Source of the DNA: Arenimonas sp. SCN 70-307
GTDB taxonomy: Bacteria > Pseudomonadota > Gammaproteobacteria > Xanthomonadales > Xanthomonadaceae
NCBI RefSeq assembly: GCF_001724815.1
Contig: NZ_MEDO01000005.1
Span: 1-64,000, forward strand
Length of the DNA stretch: 64,000 nt
Direction of reading: 5' to 3'
Below, piece after piece: positions 1 to 8,286 of this stretch. The position numbers were made by a program, and so were the translations under genes. Under the pieces are notes generated by a model. The model had not been told where the DNA came from. It saw only the letters and a list, made by a program, of their open reading frames with translations, and made no database searches. Positions within the stretch are counted from its first letter, which is position 1, and each line of letters begins with the position of its first letter.

Positions 1-100
1 ACTTCGGCCACGGCCGGCCCCGTTTTGTTGCCTCGAGAACAACAATTCTGCCGGGTCGGCCGTGTGCCTCTCTCCCCTCAGTTGGGAGAAGAACCAAAAG

Positions 101-132
101 AATGGGGTCGGACCCAAGGGTCCGACCCCATT
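101..132. repeat. perfect palindrome with 15-nt arms
   Basis: Two 15-nt arms (AATGGGGTCGGACCC and its exact complement) are separated by AA. The element lies 10 bases beyond the stop codon of the histone-like gene. Its GGGGTC start resembles the larger palindromes elsewhere in this window, but the rest of the arm differs, so it looks like a second family of REP-like 3'-end elements. It could act as a terminator in the minus direction. The remaining sequence in 1-100 shows no recognisable gene. Confidence 0.8.
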
Positions 133-142
133 GCAGCGGGAG

Positions 143-583
143 TTACTTGGCGGCCTTTTTGGCCGGAGCTTTCTTCGCGGCCGGCTTCTTGGCAGCGGCG
201 GCCTTCTTCGCGGGCGCGGCCTTCTTGGCCACGGCCGCCTTCCTGGCGGGCGCCGCCTTCTTCGCGGTGGCCTTCTTGGCCGCGACCGCGGTGGACTTCT
301 TCGCCGGCGCCGCGGCGGCCTTCTTGCGCTTGTTCACCGCGTAGACCGCGGCGCCCACGGCGGCCAGGGCCGCGGCGGCAACGGCGGTGCCGACCGGGTG
401 CTTCTTGACCGCACGGACGGCGGCCGAGCCGCCCTTCTTCACCGCGGCCACGCCGGCGCCGGCGCTGACCAGGGCGCCGGCCTTCTTGGCCAGGTCGGCC
501 TGGTCCCAGGCCTTCTTCGCCTTGGCGCCGGTGTCACCCAGCTTGGCCATGGCGGTGGAAACGATCTTGCTCGTCTTGCTCAT
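143..583 (-). CDS. Lys/Ala-rich histone-like protein with a hydrophobic segment
   Basis: The 146-residue product ends in about 60 residues of KKAAPAKKA-type repeats, as in AlgP and histone H1-like bacterial proteins that bind DNA non-specifically. The N-terminal half (about 1-65) is a different, Ala/Gly-rich domain with moderate charge. Between them, at about residues 66-86, is a hydrophobic stretch (GTAVAAAALAAVGAAVYAV) followed by NKRKK, which could be a membrane helix with a basic tail on the cytoplasmic side. That arrangement is unusual for a pure nucleoid protein. A GGAGA ribosome binding site precedes the ATG. The family resemblance is compositional only, so the DNA-binding role is an inference. 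Confidence 0.75.
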   Translation of the reverse strand: MSKTSKIVSTAMAKLGDTGAKAKKAWDQADLAKKAGALVSAGAGVAAVKKGGSAAVRAVKKHPVGTAVAAAALAAVGAAVYAVNKRKKAAAAPAKKSTAVAAKKATAKKAAPARKAAVAKKAAPAKKAAAAKKPAAKKAPAKKAAK

Positions 584-677
584 GACAAATCTCCGGATTG
601 AATGGCGGGTTCGACAGGCTTGCTCGCCCAGCCTAACTCCAAAGTGCTGAACGTTGCGACGGCCGGCCGTCGGCCGC

Positions 678-3164
678 TCAGGTGCCGCGCGGCTTGGCGC
701 GGTGCGTGGCGGTGGCCGTCCACGGGTCGTCCGGCCAGGGATGGCGCGGGTAGCGACCCTTCATTTCCTTTTTCACTTCCGGGTAGGTGTTGGCCCAGAA
801 ACTGCGCAGGTCCTGGGTCACCTGCAGCGGCTTGCCGCCGGGCGAGAGCAGGTGCAGCAGCACCGGCACGCGGCCGTCGGCCACGCGCGGGGTGTCGGCC
901 AGGCCGAACAGCTCCTGCAGCTTCACCGCCAGCACCGGCGGCTGGCCGTGCTGGTAGTGCACGGCGCGGTCCTGGCCCGAGGGCACGGTGATCCGGCGCG
1001 GCGCCAGCTGGTCGAGCTTCTGGCGCAGGGCCCAGTCCATGCCGGACTTGAGCGCTTCGCCCAGCTCGTCTTCCGACAGGGCGTCCAGGCGCGTCTTGCC
1101 GCTGAAGGCCGGGCGCAGCCACTGTTCACGCGTGGCCAGCAGCGCCTCGTCCGACAGGTCGGGCAGGCCGAGTTCGGGCAGCCAGTCGCGCAGGCAGCGC
1201 ACGCGCTCGCGCCACTGGCGCAGGCCGTCGGTCCAGGGCAGCGCGTCGAGGCCGAGCTCGCCGACGGCATCGCACAGCGCCTGCGCGGCCAGCGCCGGGT
1301 CGGGGCGCCCGGCGGGCTTGGACTCCAGCGTGATGCGGTCGAAGCGGCGTTCGCGCCGGCTCACCAGCGCGCGCGCATCGGCGTCCCAGCGCACGATGTC
1401 GCCTTCGAAGAAACGGTCGGGGAATTCCCGCTCGAGCCAGGCTTCGTCGACGGGCGCGGCGCGCATGAGCAGCGAGTCGCGCGCGTCGAAGCGCAGCTCG
1501 CTGGCCAGCAGCCAGGGCTCGCCGAACAGCGCGGTGTCGTCGAAGAGCCTGGCCATGCGGCCATTGGCCAGCTGGTAGCGGCGCGGATCGGTGGGGTGCT
1601 GGCGGACGATGCGGTCGGGGAAGGCGTGCGCGAGCAGGTCGCCCAGGCGATGCGCGGGCGCCTCGGCGGGCGGCGCCGCGTCGCAGCGCAGGCGGCGGCG
1701 CCACTGCTTCGAGGCGGCATCGACCGCGGCCAGCGCGCTGCGGTTGGCGTTGCCCGGCGCGCGACCGGCGCGGAAGGCGGCCAGGGCCTGCCAGCGCGCG
1801 GCCAGGGCGTCGCTGCGTTCGCGCAGCACGTCGCGGGCTTCCACCAGCGCGGCCAGGTCGCAGGCCAGGGCCCGGTCGTCCGGCGTGCGCGCGGCGCGCA
1901 GCATGGCGGCCAGGCGCGGATGCGTGCCGAGCTCGAGCAGGCCGCGGCCGAAGGTGGTGATGCGCTGCGCCTCGTCGAGCGCGCCCAGGCGCTGCAGCAG
2001 TTCGCGTGCGGCGGCGAGGGCGCCCGTGGGCGGCGCGTCGACGAAGCGCAGGCTGGCATCACCCCAGGCGGCGAGTTCGAGCGCGAGCGAAGCCAGCTCG
2101 ACCTGGGCGATTTCCGGCGTGCGCATCGGTTCGAGTCGCTGGCTCTGCGGCCAGAGGCGATAGGCCCAGCCTTCCGCGACGCGGCCGGCGCGGCCGGCGC
2201 GCTGGTCGGCCGAGGCCTGGGAGATGGCCACGGTCTCGAGCCGCGAGAAGCCGGAGTTGGGGTCGTAACGCGGCTCGCGGGCCAGGCCCAGGTCGATGAC
2301 CACGCGCACGCCGGGCAGCGTGACCGAGCTTTCGGCGACGTTGGTGGCAAGGATGATCCGGCGCCGGCCCTGCGGGTCGGGGTTGAGGGCGGCGGACTGC
2401 TGGTCGACGGGGAGGTCGCCGTGGAGCGGAAGCAGCAGGGGTTCGGGGTTGGGGAGGGGGCCCAGCCCGGCCAGCGCATCGGCGATTTCACGCTGGCCCG
2501 GCAGGAACACCAGCACGTCGCCCGGGTGCTTTTGCAGCGCCTCGCCCAGGCAGCGCCGCAGTTGCGGCAGCCAGGCTTCGTCGCGGCGGGCGGGGAAGTG
2601 CGCCACCTGCACCGGATAGGCGCGGCCGGCGCTGGTCAGGCGCGGCGCGTCGAGCAAGCGCGCCAGGCCCTCGCCGTCGAGCGTGGCCGACATCACCACC
2701 AGGCGCAGGTCCTCGCGCAGCTGCGACTGCACGTCCAGCGCCAGCGCCAGGCCGAGGTCGCCGGCCAGGTGGCGCTCGTGGAACTCGTCGAAGACGATCG
2801 CCGCCACGCCGTCAAGCGTGGGGTCGTCCTGGATCATGCGGGTCAGGATGCCTTCGGTGACGACCTCGACGCGGGTGCGCGCGGAGACCTTCGCCTCGAA
2901 GCGGATGCGATAGCCCACCGTCTCGCCGGGCGTCTCGCCGCGCTGGCGCGCCATGAAACCGGCGGCCGCGCGGGCGGCCACGCGGCGCGGCTCGAGCATC
3001 AGGATGCGGCCGTCGCCGCGCCAGGGCGCATCGAGCAGGGCCAGCGGCACTTGGGTGGTCTTGCCGGCACCGGGCGGGGCTTCGAGCACCAGGCGCGGGT
3101 GGGCCTCGAGGCTTCGCAGCACCTCGGGCAGCAGCGGCTGGATGGGGAAATCGGGCGTACTCAC
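678..3164 (-). CDS. hrpB: ATP-dependent RNA helicase HrpB
   Basis: This DEAH-box helicase is 828 residues long, the normal size for HrpB. Near the N-terminus it has Walker A (APPGAGKTT) and further on the DEFHERH Walker B box, then the QRAGRAGR motif VI typical of DEAH proteins and the long HrpB-specific C-terminal region. The chosen start is the GTG at 3164, giving VSTPDFPIQ. A TACACT -10-like box ends 7 bases upstream of it, which suggests a leaderless message. An in-frame GTG at 3197, directly after the stop of the upstream hydrolase, would add 11 residues. The precise cellular role of HrpB is not well defined in most bacteria. Confidence 0.93.
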   Translation of the reverse strand: MSTPDFPIQPLLPEVLRSLEAHPRLVLEAPPGAGKTTQVPLALLDAPWRGDGRILMLEPRRVAARAAAGFMARQRGETPGETVGYRIRFEAKVSARTRVEVVTEGILTRMIQDDPTLDGVAAIVFDEFHERHLAGDLGLALALDVQSQLREDLRLVVMSATLDGEGLARLLDAPRLTSAGRAYPVQVAHFPARRDEAWLPQLRRCLGEALQKHPGDVLVFLPGQREIADALAGLGPLPNPEPLLLPLHGDLPVDQQSAALNPDPQGRRRIILATNVAESSVTLPGVRVVIDLGLAREPRYDPNSGFSRLETVAISQASADQRAGRAGRVAEGWAYRLWPQSQRLEPMRTPEIAQVELASLALELAAWGDASLRFVDAPPTGALAAARELLQRLGALDEAQRITTFGRGLLELGTHPRLAAMLRAARTPDDRALACDLAALVEARDVLRERSDALAARWQALAAFRAGRAPGNANRSALAAVDAASKQWRRRLRCDAAPPAEAPAHRLGDLLAHAFPDRIVRQHPTDPRRYQLANGRMARLFDDTALFGEPWLLASELRFDARDSLLMRAAPVDEAWLEREFPDRFFEGDIVRWDADARALVSRRERRFDRITLESKPAGRPDPALAAQALCDAVGELGLDALPWTDGLRQWRERVRCLRDWLPELGLPDLSDEALLATREQWLRPAFSGKTRLDALSEDELGEALKSGMDWALRQKLDQLAPRRITVPSGQDRAVHYQHGQPPVLAVKLQELFGLADTPRVADGRVPVLLHLLSPGGKPLQVTQDLRSFWANTYPEVKKEMKGRYPRHPWPDDPWTATATHRAKPRGT

Positions 3165-3171
3165 CGCGCGC

Positions 3172-3177
3172 AGTGTA
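3172..3177 (-). promoter_or_regulatory. -10 box of a probable leaderless hrpB transcript
   Basis: TACACT on the minus strand lies 7 bases from the GTG at 3164, so transcription would begin at or next to the start codon. No Shine-Dalgarno sequence fits in between. A convincing -35 element is not visible. Confidence 0.4.
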
Positions 3178-3197
3178 GCCGCCCGCCGGCGCGGCAC

Positions 3198-4235
3198 TCA
3201 GCCGGGCGGGCGCGCCGCCATCGCCGTGCACTCGCGCTGCAGTCGTTCGATCATCGGCCGCATGGCGCGCCCGCGGCCGCGCACTGCGAGCACGCCGGCC
3301 ACGCCGGCGGACTCGTCCACCCAGGGCGTGAAGCCGAAGGCGCCGGGGCTGGAGGTGCGCGTCGTGCGGCCCTGCGCGTCGCGGGCCTCGACCCACTGGC
3401 CCAGGCCGTAGCCCATGCCGTCGGCGGTGTCGGGGCGCTTGTCGATGCGCAGGCCGGCGCTGCGGTCGCGGGCCATGAAGGCGATGGTTTCCGGCGAGAG
3501 GAAGCGGCGGCCGCCGTGGCGGCCGTCGGCGAGCACCATGTCCACCACCTTGCCGTAGTCGGCCAGGGTGGATCGCGCGCCGCCGGCGACGCGCGGGTTG
3601 GGGTTGCGCACGTAACCGGGGCGGCGCGCCAGCGCGCGCCAGTCGGTGCCGGTCAGGCCCAGGGGGCGCACCATCTCGCGCTGGAACAGCGCATCCCAGT
3701 CCTTGCCGGTGGCGCGCTCGGCCATGGCGCCGGCTACCTGCATGCCGTTGCCGCCGTAGGCGAACACAGTACCGGGCGCGGCCTCAAGGCCCTCGGCGAG
3801 GATGGCGCGCGCGCAGTCCTGCAGCGTGCCGCCACGCCCGGACAGGCAGGGCGCGGGACCGGCGGCCAGGCCGCTGGTGTGCGAGAGCAGCTGCTCGAGC
3901 GTGATGGCGTGCGTGGCCGCGGGCGCGTCGGGGAAGTGTTCGCCGACGCGGCTGTCCCAGCGCAAAGCGCCGCTTTCGACCACGCGCGCCAGCGTGAGCG
4001 CGGTAAGCCACTTGCTGGCCGAGGCGATGGGCAGGCGGGTGTCGTCGCCGTACGCACCGGCGTGCCAGCGCTGCGGCGGGCCGTCCGGGGTGGACAGGCG
4101 CAGCGAGGCGCCGTCGAGGCCGTGGGCGGCCACCAGGGGCTGCAGGGCATCGCGCACCGGTTCGGCGCAGGCGGCCCGGGCCGCGGCGGGGGTGGCGAGG
4201 AGCAGGCAGAGCGCGAACGTGGCGAGGGTCTTCAT
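3198..4235 (-). CDS. secreted serine hydrolase, beta-lactamase/class C family
   Basis: The 345-residue product starts with a signal peptide (MKTLATFALCLLLATPAAARA), so it is exported. It carries the SxxK catalytic motif as SASK in IASASKWLTALT and a Tyr-containing second motif (FAYGGNGM, equivalent to YxN). The usual third KTG/HxG motif is not obvious; SPGAFGF is in about the right place. This fits the large group of penicillin-binding-protein-like esterases/peptidases rather than a true antibiotic-hydrolysing AmpC. The stop codon abuts one possible hrpB start (TGAGTG), so the two genes may be cotranscribed. The start was chosen because it begins the signal peptide. Confidence 0.85.
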   Translation of the reverse strand: MKTLATFALCLLLATPAAARAACAEPVRDALQPLVAAHGLDGASLRLSTPDGPPQRWHAGAYGDDTRLPIASASKWLTALTLARVVESGALRWDSRVGEHFPDAPAATHAITLEQLLSHTSGLAAGPAPCLSGRGGTLQDCARAILAEGLEAAPGTVFAYGGNGMQVAGAMAERATGKDWDALFQREMVRPLGLTGTDWRALARRPGYVRNPNPRVAGGARSTLADYGKVVDMVLADGRHGGRRFLSPETIAFMARDRSAGLRIDKRPDTADGMGYGLGQWVEARDAQGRTTRTSSPGAFGFTPWVDESAGVAGVLAVRGRGRAMRPMIERLQRECTAMAARPPG

Positions 4236-4311
4236 GCCCGCTTCAACGCCCGGGCCCGCGCGGGGTTGACCGCGGGGCGATAAAATCGCGGTCTTTGCCG
4301 GCGGACACCGC

Positions 4312-5097
4312 ATGGACCTGATCGACATCGGCGCCAACCTGGGCCACGAAAGCTTCGACCACGACCTCGACGCCGTGCTGGCGCGGGCGCGCGCGGCCGG
4401 GGTGAACCGGCTGGTGGTCACCGGCGCCAGCCGCGCCGGCTCGGTGCGGGCGCTCGAGCTCGCCAAGGCGCATCCGGGCCTGCTGTGGGCCACGGCGGGC
4501 GTGCATCCGCACCATGCGGTGGAATGCACGGCCGAGGCCATCGCCGAACTGCGCGCGCTGCAGGCCGAGCCCGAGGTGGTGGCCGGCGGCGAGTGCGGCC
4601 TGGACTACCACCGCGACTTCTCGCCGCGGCCGGCGCAGCGCATGGCCTTCGAGCGGCAGCTGGAACTGGCGGTCGAAACGCAGCTGCCGCTGTTCCTGCA
4701 CCAGCGCGATGCGCACGGCGATTTCCTGGCCATCCTGCGCGAGTTCGAGGGCAAGCTTGGCCCGGTGGTGGTGCATTGCTTCACCGGCACGCGCGAGGAG
4801 TGCTACGACTACCTCGACCGCGACTGGCACATCGGCATCACCGGCTGGCTCTGCGACGAGCGCCGCGGCAAGCACCTGCGCGAATTCGTCAAGGACATCC
4901 CGGCGCACCGGCTGATGGTGGAAACCGACGCGCCCTACCTGCTGCCGCGCACCGTGCGCCCCATGCCCAGCCACCGGCGCAACGAGCCGATGTACCTGGC
5001 CCACATCGTCGAGGAACTCGCCCGCGACCGCGGCGAGTCCGTCGAAGCGACCGCGGCGGCCACCACCGCCACCGCCGCCGCCTTCTTCCGCCTCTGA
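4312..5097 (+). CDS. tatD: TatD family metal-dependent deoxyribonuclease
   Basis: This 261-residue TIM-barrel hydrolase begins MDLIDIGANL, like true TatD proteins (IGVNL) rather than the HxH-starting YcfH group. Metal and active-site motifs are in place: GVHPHH, GECGLDYHRDF, HQRDAH, HCFTGTREE and ETDAPYLLPR. TatD is known as a 3'-5' exonuclease involved in DNA repair and turnover. It is divergent from the serine hydrolase, with 76 bases between the two starts. The A of its TGA stop is also the first base of the palindrome at 5097. Confidence 0.93.
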   Translation: MDLIDIGANLGHESFDHDLDAVLARARAAGVNRLVVTGASRAGSVRALELAKAHPGLLWATAGVHPHHAVECTAEAIAELRALQAEPEVVAGGECGLDYHRDFSPRPAQRMAFERQLELAVETQLPLFLHQRDAHGDFLAILREFEGKLGPVVVHCFTGTREECYDYLDRDWHIGITGWLCDERRGKHLREFVKDIPAHRLMVETDAPYLLPRTVRPMPSHRRNEPMYLAHIVEELARDRGESVEATAAATTATAAAFFRL

Positions 5098-5160
5098 AGA
5101 AACGGGGTCAGGTTCACTTCCTGCGGCCGGCCGCAGGAAGTGAACCTGACCCCGTTTCTT
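5097..5160. repeat. 64-bp perfect palindrome, copy 1 of the GGGGTCAGGTTCACTT family
   Basis: Two 32-nt arms meet without a loop. The outer part is AAGAAAC followed by GGGGTCAGGTTCACTT; the core is CCTGCGGCC and its complement. It fills the gap between convergent tatD and the gene ending at 5169, and could terminate transcription from both sides (stem followed by TTTCTT). Confidence 0.95.
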
Positions 5161-5168
5161 GATGCCGG

Positions 5169-6476
5169 TCAGTCGTCGACGGGGAGGCCGTGGCGGCGGC
5201 CGAAGTCGAGGGCTTCGTTGCGGACGCGCTCGTTGAGGTCCTTCATGCGCTGGCGGTGCAGCTTGCGGCAGTCGGTGCCGGCGCGGCCGGAGGGGCAGGC
5301 GTCCAGGGCTTCCTGGATCGCCGTCGCTTCGGCCTGCCACGCAGGCAGCTGGCTGCCGAAGGCCATCGATTCCGCCAGGCCCTGGCCGGTGAAGGCGGTG
5401 ACGAAGCGGTAGTCGCTGCTGTCCACCGACTGTTCGGCCGGGCCGATCTCGACCAGGTCCATCACCAGGTCGCCGCCGTCGAGGTCGCCGCCCTCCCAGC
5501 GCGTGCGGTGCACCAGGCGGTTGGCGCGGATGCGCGTGTCCTTGAACACGCCCACGCCGGCGCCCAGGAAGGGCATCTGCGTGGCGATCGAACTGGCGCG
5601 CCGGCCGACCCACATCTGCAGCATGATGCCGTCGCCCTCGCCGCGGATGCCCTGCACGTTGCCGCCCGGCCCCTCGCCCAGGGTCTGCGGCGTGCGCGGG
5701 ATCGAGTCGAGGAAATTGCGGTGCAGGCTCATGTCGCGGAACCAGCCGAAGGCGGAGCCCAGGTCCTCGCCCAGCAGCAGGCAGGCCGGGCCGATGTCCT
5801 GGTGCTTGCCGCAAACGAACACGTCGCCATCGGCCTGGCGCACCGCGAAGTGCACCTCGCCCTGCGGGTAGTTGCCGCCGCCGGGCATCCAGTTGCCCAT
5901 CAGGCCCGGCAGGAACAGCTGGCTGTTGTCGGCGCTGTTGACGAAGTAGGTGATCTGGCCGAGACCCTCGGAGGAGTCGATGAGCTGGCGGATCAGCAGG
6001 TCGAAACGATACGTCCCCATCTCCGACTCGGGATTGGGCGGGAAGCGGCTGTTGGCCACGAAGGTGGCCTCCACCCGGCGACGCATCTCGGCCAGGCGCT
6101 CTTCCTCGGCGACGTCGATGAAGGTTTCGCCGTGCGCGATCCAAGCGGCTTCCGTGCCCGATTCCACCACCGGGATCGGCGGCAGCTCGAAGGGGTTCGG
6201 CGCCACGCCGAACTTCTCGATCTGCTCGCCCGCCAGCGCCCGCGCCTGCGGGCTGCCCGACTCGACGATGGGCAGGTTGGGCGCGAACGGATCGCTGGCC
6301 GAGGCCGGCGCCGGCATCGTCATCTCGCCGGCGGCGCGCGCCTCGGGGCTGCCGGACTCGACCACGTCCGGCGGCGGCGGCGCGAAGGGATTGGGCAGCA
6401 CGCCGGTGGCCGCCAGCACCGCGCCGGCGAACACCACCACCGCGCCCACGCCGAAGGCCTTGCCGGCGCGGCTCAC
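5169..6476 (-). CDS. uncharacterised membrane-anchored protein with VESGS repeats
   Basis: I do not recognise this 435-residue protein. A hydrophobic N-terminal segment (about 8-25) suggests a signal anchor with the rest in the periplasm. Residues about 27-117 hold three imperfect repeats of the form P-NPF-xPP-VVESGSPEARA-GE (about 27-51, 61-84 and 92-117). The remaining ~315 residues form one domain with no familiar motif; it has three cysteines, in VCGKHQ, GPACLL and DACPSGRAGTDC. The GTG start overlaps the stop of the upstream gene (GTGA), and that gene in turn overlaps the OmpA-family gene, so the three form one tight operon. Confidence 0.7.
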   Translation of the reverse strand: MSRAGKAFGVGAVVVFAGAVLAATGVLPNPFAPPPPDVVESGSPEARAAGEMTMPAPASASDPFAPNLPIVESGSPQARALAGEQIEKFGVAPNPFELPPIPVVESGTEAAWIAHGETFIDVAEEERLAEMRRRVEATFVANSRFPPNPESEMGTYRFDLLIRQLIDSSEGLGQITYFVNSADNSQLFLPGLMGNWMPGGGNYPQGEVHFAVRQADGDVFVCGKHQDIGPACLLLGEDLGSAFGWFRDMSLHRNFLDSIPRTPQTLGEGPGGNVQGIRGEGDGIMLQMWVGRRASSIATQMPFLGAGVGVFKDTRIRANRLVHRTRWEGGDLDGGDLVMDLVEIGPAEQSVDSSDYRFVTAFTGQGLAESMAFGSQLPAWQAEATAIQEALDACPSGRAGTDCRKLHRQRMKDLNERVRNEALDFGRRHGLPVDD

Positions 6477-7009
6477 GGCAGCCCCCGTTCGGCGATGCGG
6501 CGGGCGATGGCCTCGAGTTCGCTGCTGGCCTGGAGGTATTTGTTCTGCTTGCCGTCGTCGACGTTGAAGTAGCGCAGTTCGATCACGCGGTCCCCCAGGG
6601 CGAAGCTGACGTTGAATTCCATGCGGTGGCTGGCCAGCGGGTCAGGCGCACGGAAGTGCACCGCCGCCGCGCCCAGGCCCTCGGGCCGCGACTCGCCGAA
6701 GCGCCGGCCGCCGTCGCCGCGCGCGATCGATTCGATGGTGCGCACCGCGCCGGCGGCATCGCGCGCCGGCGACACCATGAACACCAGTTCGTCGCTGAAG
6801 CGGTCCTCGCCGATGCTGTAGAGGCGGCTGCAGTGGCGCGCGTCCTCGGCGACCACCCCGCTCGCGCGTCGTTCGATGCCGGCGGCGCGCTCGGCGCCGA
6901 TCACCGCGGCGATGTCGCCGACCGGGAACAGCGCGTCGCACCAGGCCGAGGGCTCGGCCGCCGCGGCACCGCCGGAGGCCAGCAGCAGGACCAGCGCGAG
7001 CCGGCTCAT
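6473..7009 (-). CDS. small exported protein of unknown function
   Basis: The 178-residue product starts with a clear signal peptide (MSRLALVLLLASGGAAAAEP). The mature part contains two cysteines (in AWCDALF and ARHCSRLY) that could form a disulphide. I do not recognise the family. It is the middle gene of a three-gene operon: its ATG overlaps the stop of the OmpA-family gene (ATGA) and its stop overlaps the GTG of the next gene. Translational coupling is therefore likely, and a shared envelope function is inferred from the OmpA partner. Confidence 0.7.
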   Translation of the reverse strand: MSRLALVLLLASGGAAAAEPSAWCDALFPVGDIAAVIGAERAAGIERRASGVVAEDARHCSRLYSIGEDRFSDELVFMVSPARDAAGAVRTIESIARGDGGRRFGESRPEGLGAAAVHFRAPDPLASHRMEFNVSFALGDRVIELRYFNVDDGKQNKYLQASSELEAIARRIAERGLP

Positions 7010-8124
7010 CGCTTCACCAGCTCGACGCGACGGTTGAGCGCGCGCCCAGCCTCGCTGGTGTTGGGCGCCACCGGTTCGCTGGCGCCGGCGCCGCGCGAAC
7101 GCAGGCGGCGATCCGGCACGCGGTGCTCGATGACCAGGGCCGAACGCACGGCCAGCGCGCGCTCCTCGCTCAGGCGCTGGTTGGCGGCGGCATTGCCGAC
7201 CGAATCGGTGTGGCCGACGATTTCCAGGGTGAGCGTCGGGTCGCGGCGCATCAGCTCGGCTACCTGCGCAAGGGCGTCGTTCGACTCGGGCTTGAGCGTG
7301 GCCTTGCCGGTGTCGAAGTAGATGCCGTCGAGCCGCACCACGCCGCTGGCGGCCAGCTCGGCCGCGAGTTCGTCGGCGCTGACGCCGGCCTGGCCGGTCT
7401 GCATCGCTTCGCCCTCGACCACGTAGACCCAGCTGCGCTGCTTGTTGACCATGACCGCCACGCTGATCGCGCTGGCGCCCACCCGGCCCTCGGCGGCGAG
7501 GTAGCGGAAGTCGCCGCCCACGCCGATGTTCATGTCGGCCACGCGCATCCAGTTCGACTCGCGCGTGCCGGTGCCGCCGCACTCGTCGCGGCCGGCGCAC
7601 TGGTGCACCACGCGCAGGCCCTGGCCGCGCAGCGCCTGCTCGTAGTTGCGCGCGATCTCCAGCGTCGAGCGGCCCTTGGGATTGTCGTAGATGGTCTTGG
7701 TGACGCGACCCTCGACCTGCCGGCTGCGCAGGTCGCCGTTGCTCTCGCGGCCCACGACGAAGGCGTAGGCGTCGAAGGCCAGCACCTTCTCCTCGCGCTG
7801 GCTGGAACCGGCGTAGGGCAGCACGCGGAAGGCGGGGCCGGTGGCGGCCTGTCCGCGGGCGCCTGCCGGCGCGGCCACGACGCGGCCACCGGCATCGACG
7901 TACTCCACCGGCTCGCCGCGGCGCGCGGCCTCCGCGGCGCAGCGCTCGTCGCCCAGCGCGCAGCGGGTGGCGCGACGGACCTCGCGGTCGACGGCGCGTT
8001 CGACTTCGGATTGCACCGCACGCTCGGCGGTGCGTTTGACGGACCGCCCCACGTCCTGGGCCGCGGCCGGGGCGGCCAGGGCAAGGGCGAAGGCAAGGCA
8101 GGCAAGGTGGCGTTGCAGGCTCAT
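7006..8124 (-). CDS. DUF4892-OmpA family envelope protein
   Basis: The 372-residue protein has a signal peptide (MSLQRHLACLAFALALAAPA), a Cys pair in TRCALGDERCA, and a central region resembling DUF4892 (about 95-240; YDNPKGRSTLEIARNYEQAL). The C-terminal OmpA-like peptidoglycan-binding domain (about 260-372) contains YFDTGKATLKPES, VGHTDSVGNAAANQRLSEERA and NRRVELVKR. It should sit in the periplasm or outer membrane and bind peptidoglycan. It is the first gene of an overlapping operon with two unknown exported proteins. The palindrome at 8204-8282 lies just upstream of its leader. Confidence 0.85.
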   Translation of the reverse strand: MSLQRHLACLAFALALAAPAAAQDVGRSVKRTAERAVQSEVERAVDREVRRATRCALGDERCAAEAARRGEPVEYVDAGGRVVAAPAGARGQAATGPAFRVLPYAGSSQREEKVLAFDAYAFVVGRESNGDLRSRQVEGRVTKTIYDNPKGRSTLEIARNYEQALRGQGLRVVHQCAGRDECGGTGTRESNWMRVADMNIGVGGDFRYLAAEGRVGASAISVAVMVNKQRSWVYVVEGEAMQTGQAGVSADELAAELAASGVVRLDGIYFDTGKATLKPESNDALAQVAELMRRDPTLTLEIVGHTDSVGNAAANQRLSEERALAVRSALVIEHRVPDRRLRSRGAGASEPVAPNTSEAGRALNRRVELVKR

Positions 8125-8203
8125 CGACAGGCTCCCATGTGCGCCGGGGGGCGCTCGACACAGAAACCTTATCGCAAACCGGCGGCCCGGCGTGCCAAGA
8201 AAC

Positions 8204-8282
8204 CAAGAAACGGGGTCAGGTTCACTTATGACGGTTGGCCCGGCGGGCCAACCGTCATAAGTGAACCTGACCCCGTTTCTTG
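8204..8282. repeat. 79-bp palindrome, copy 2 of the GGGGTCAGGTTCACTT family
   Basis: The same outer arms as copy 1 (CAAGAAAC followed by GGGGTCAGGTTCACTT) enclose a different, longer self-complementary core (ATGACGGTTGGCCCG and complement around one central base). It ends four bases before the TAG of the ABC permease gene and separates that operon from the OmpA operon transcribed in the same direction. Confidence 0.95.
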
Positions 8283-8286
8283 TTTC

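Noticed and set aside
654-4283. A 1,209-codon open frame opposite hrpB and the serine hydrolase
   Set aside because: It is the antisense shadow of two well-identified genes in GC-rich DNA; its protein is Arg/Gly/Gln-rich without any family motif.
4264-4285. A promoter for tatD from TTGACC and TAAAAT
   Set aside because: The spacing is only about ten bases, too short for a sigma-70 promoter; TAAAAT alone may be a -10 box but cannot be supported further.
3198-4541. A 447-residue version of the serine hydrolase starting upstream of 4235
   Set aside because: The extra 100 residues overlap the divergent tatD gene and lack any motif; a signal peptide begins precisely at 4235.
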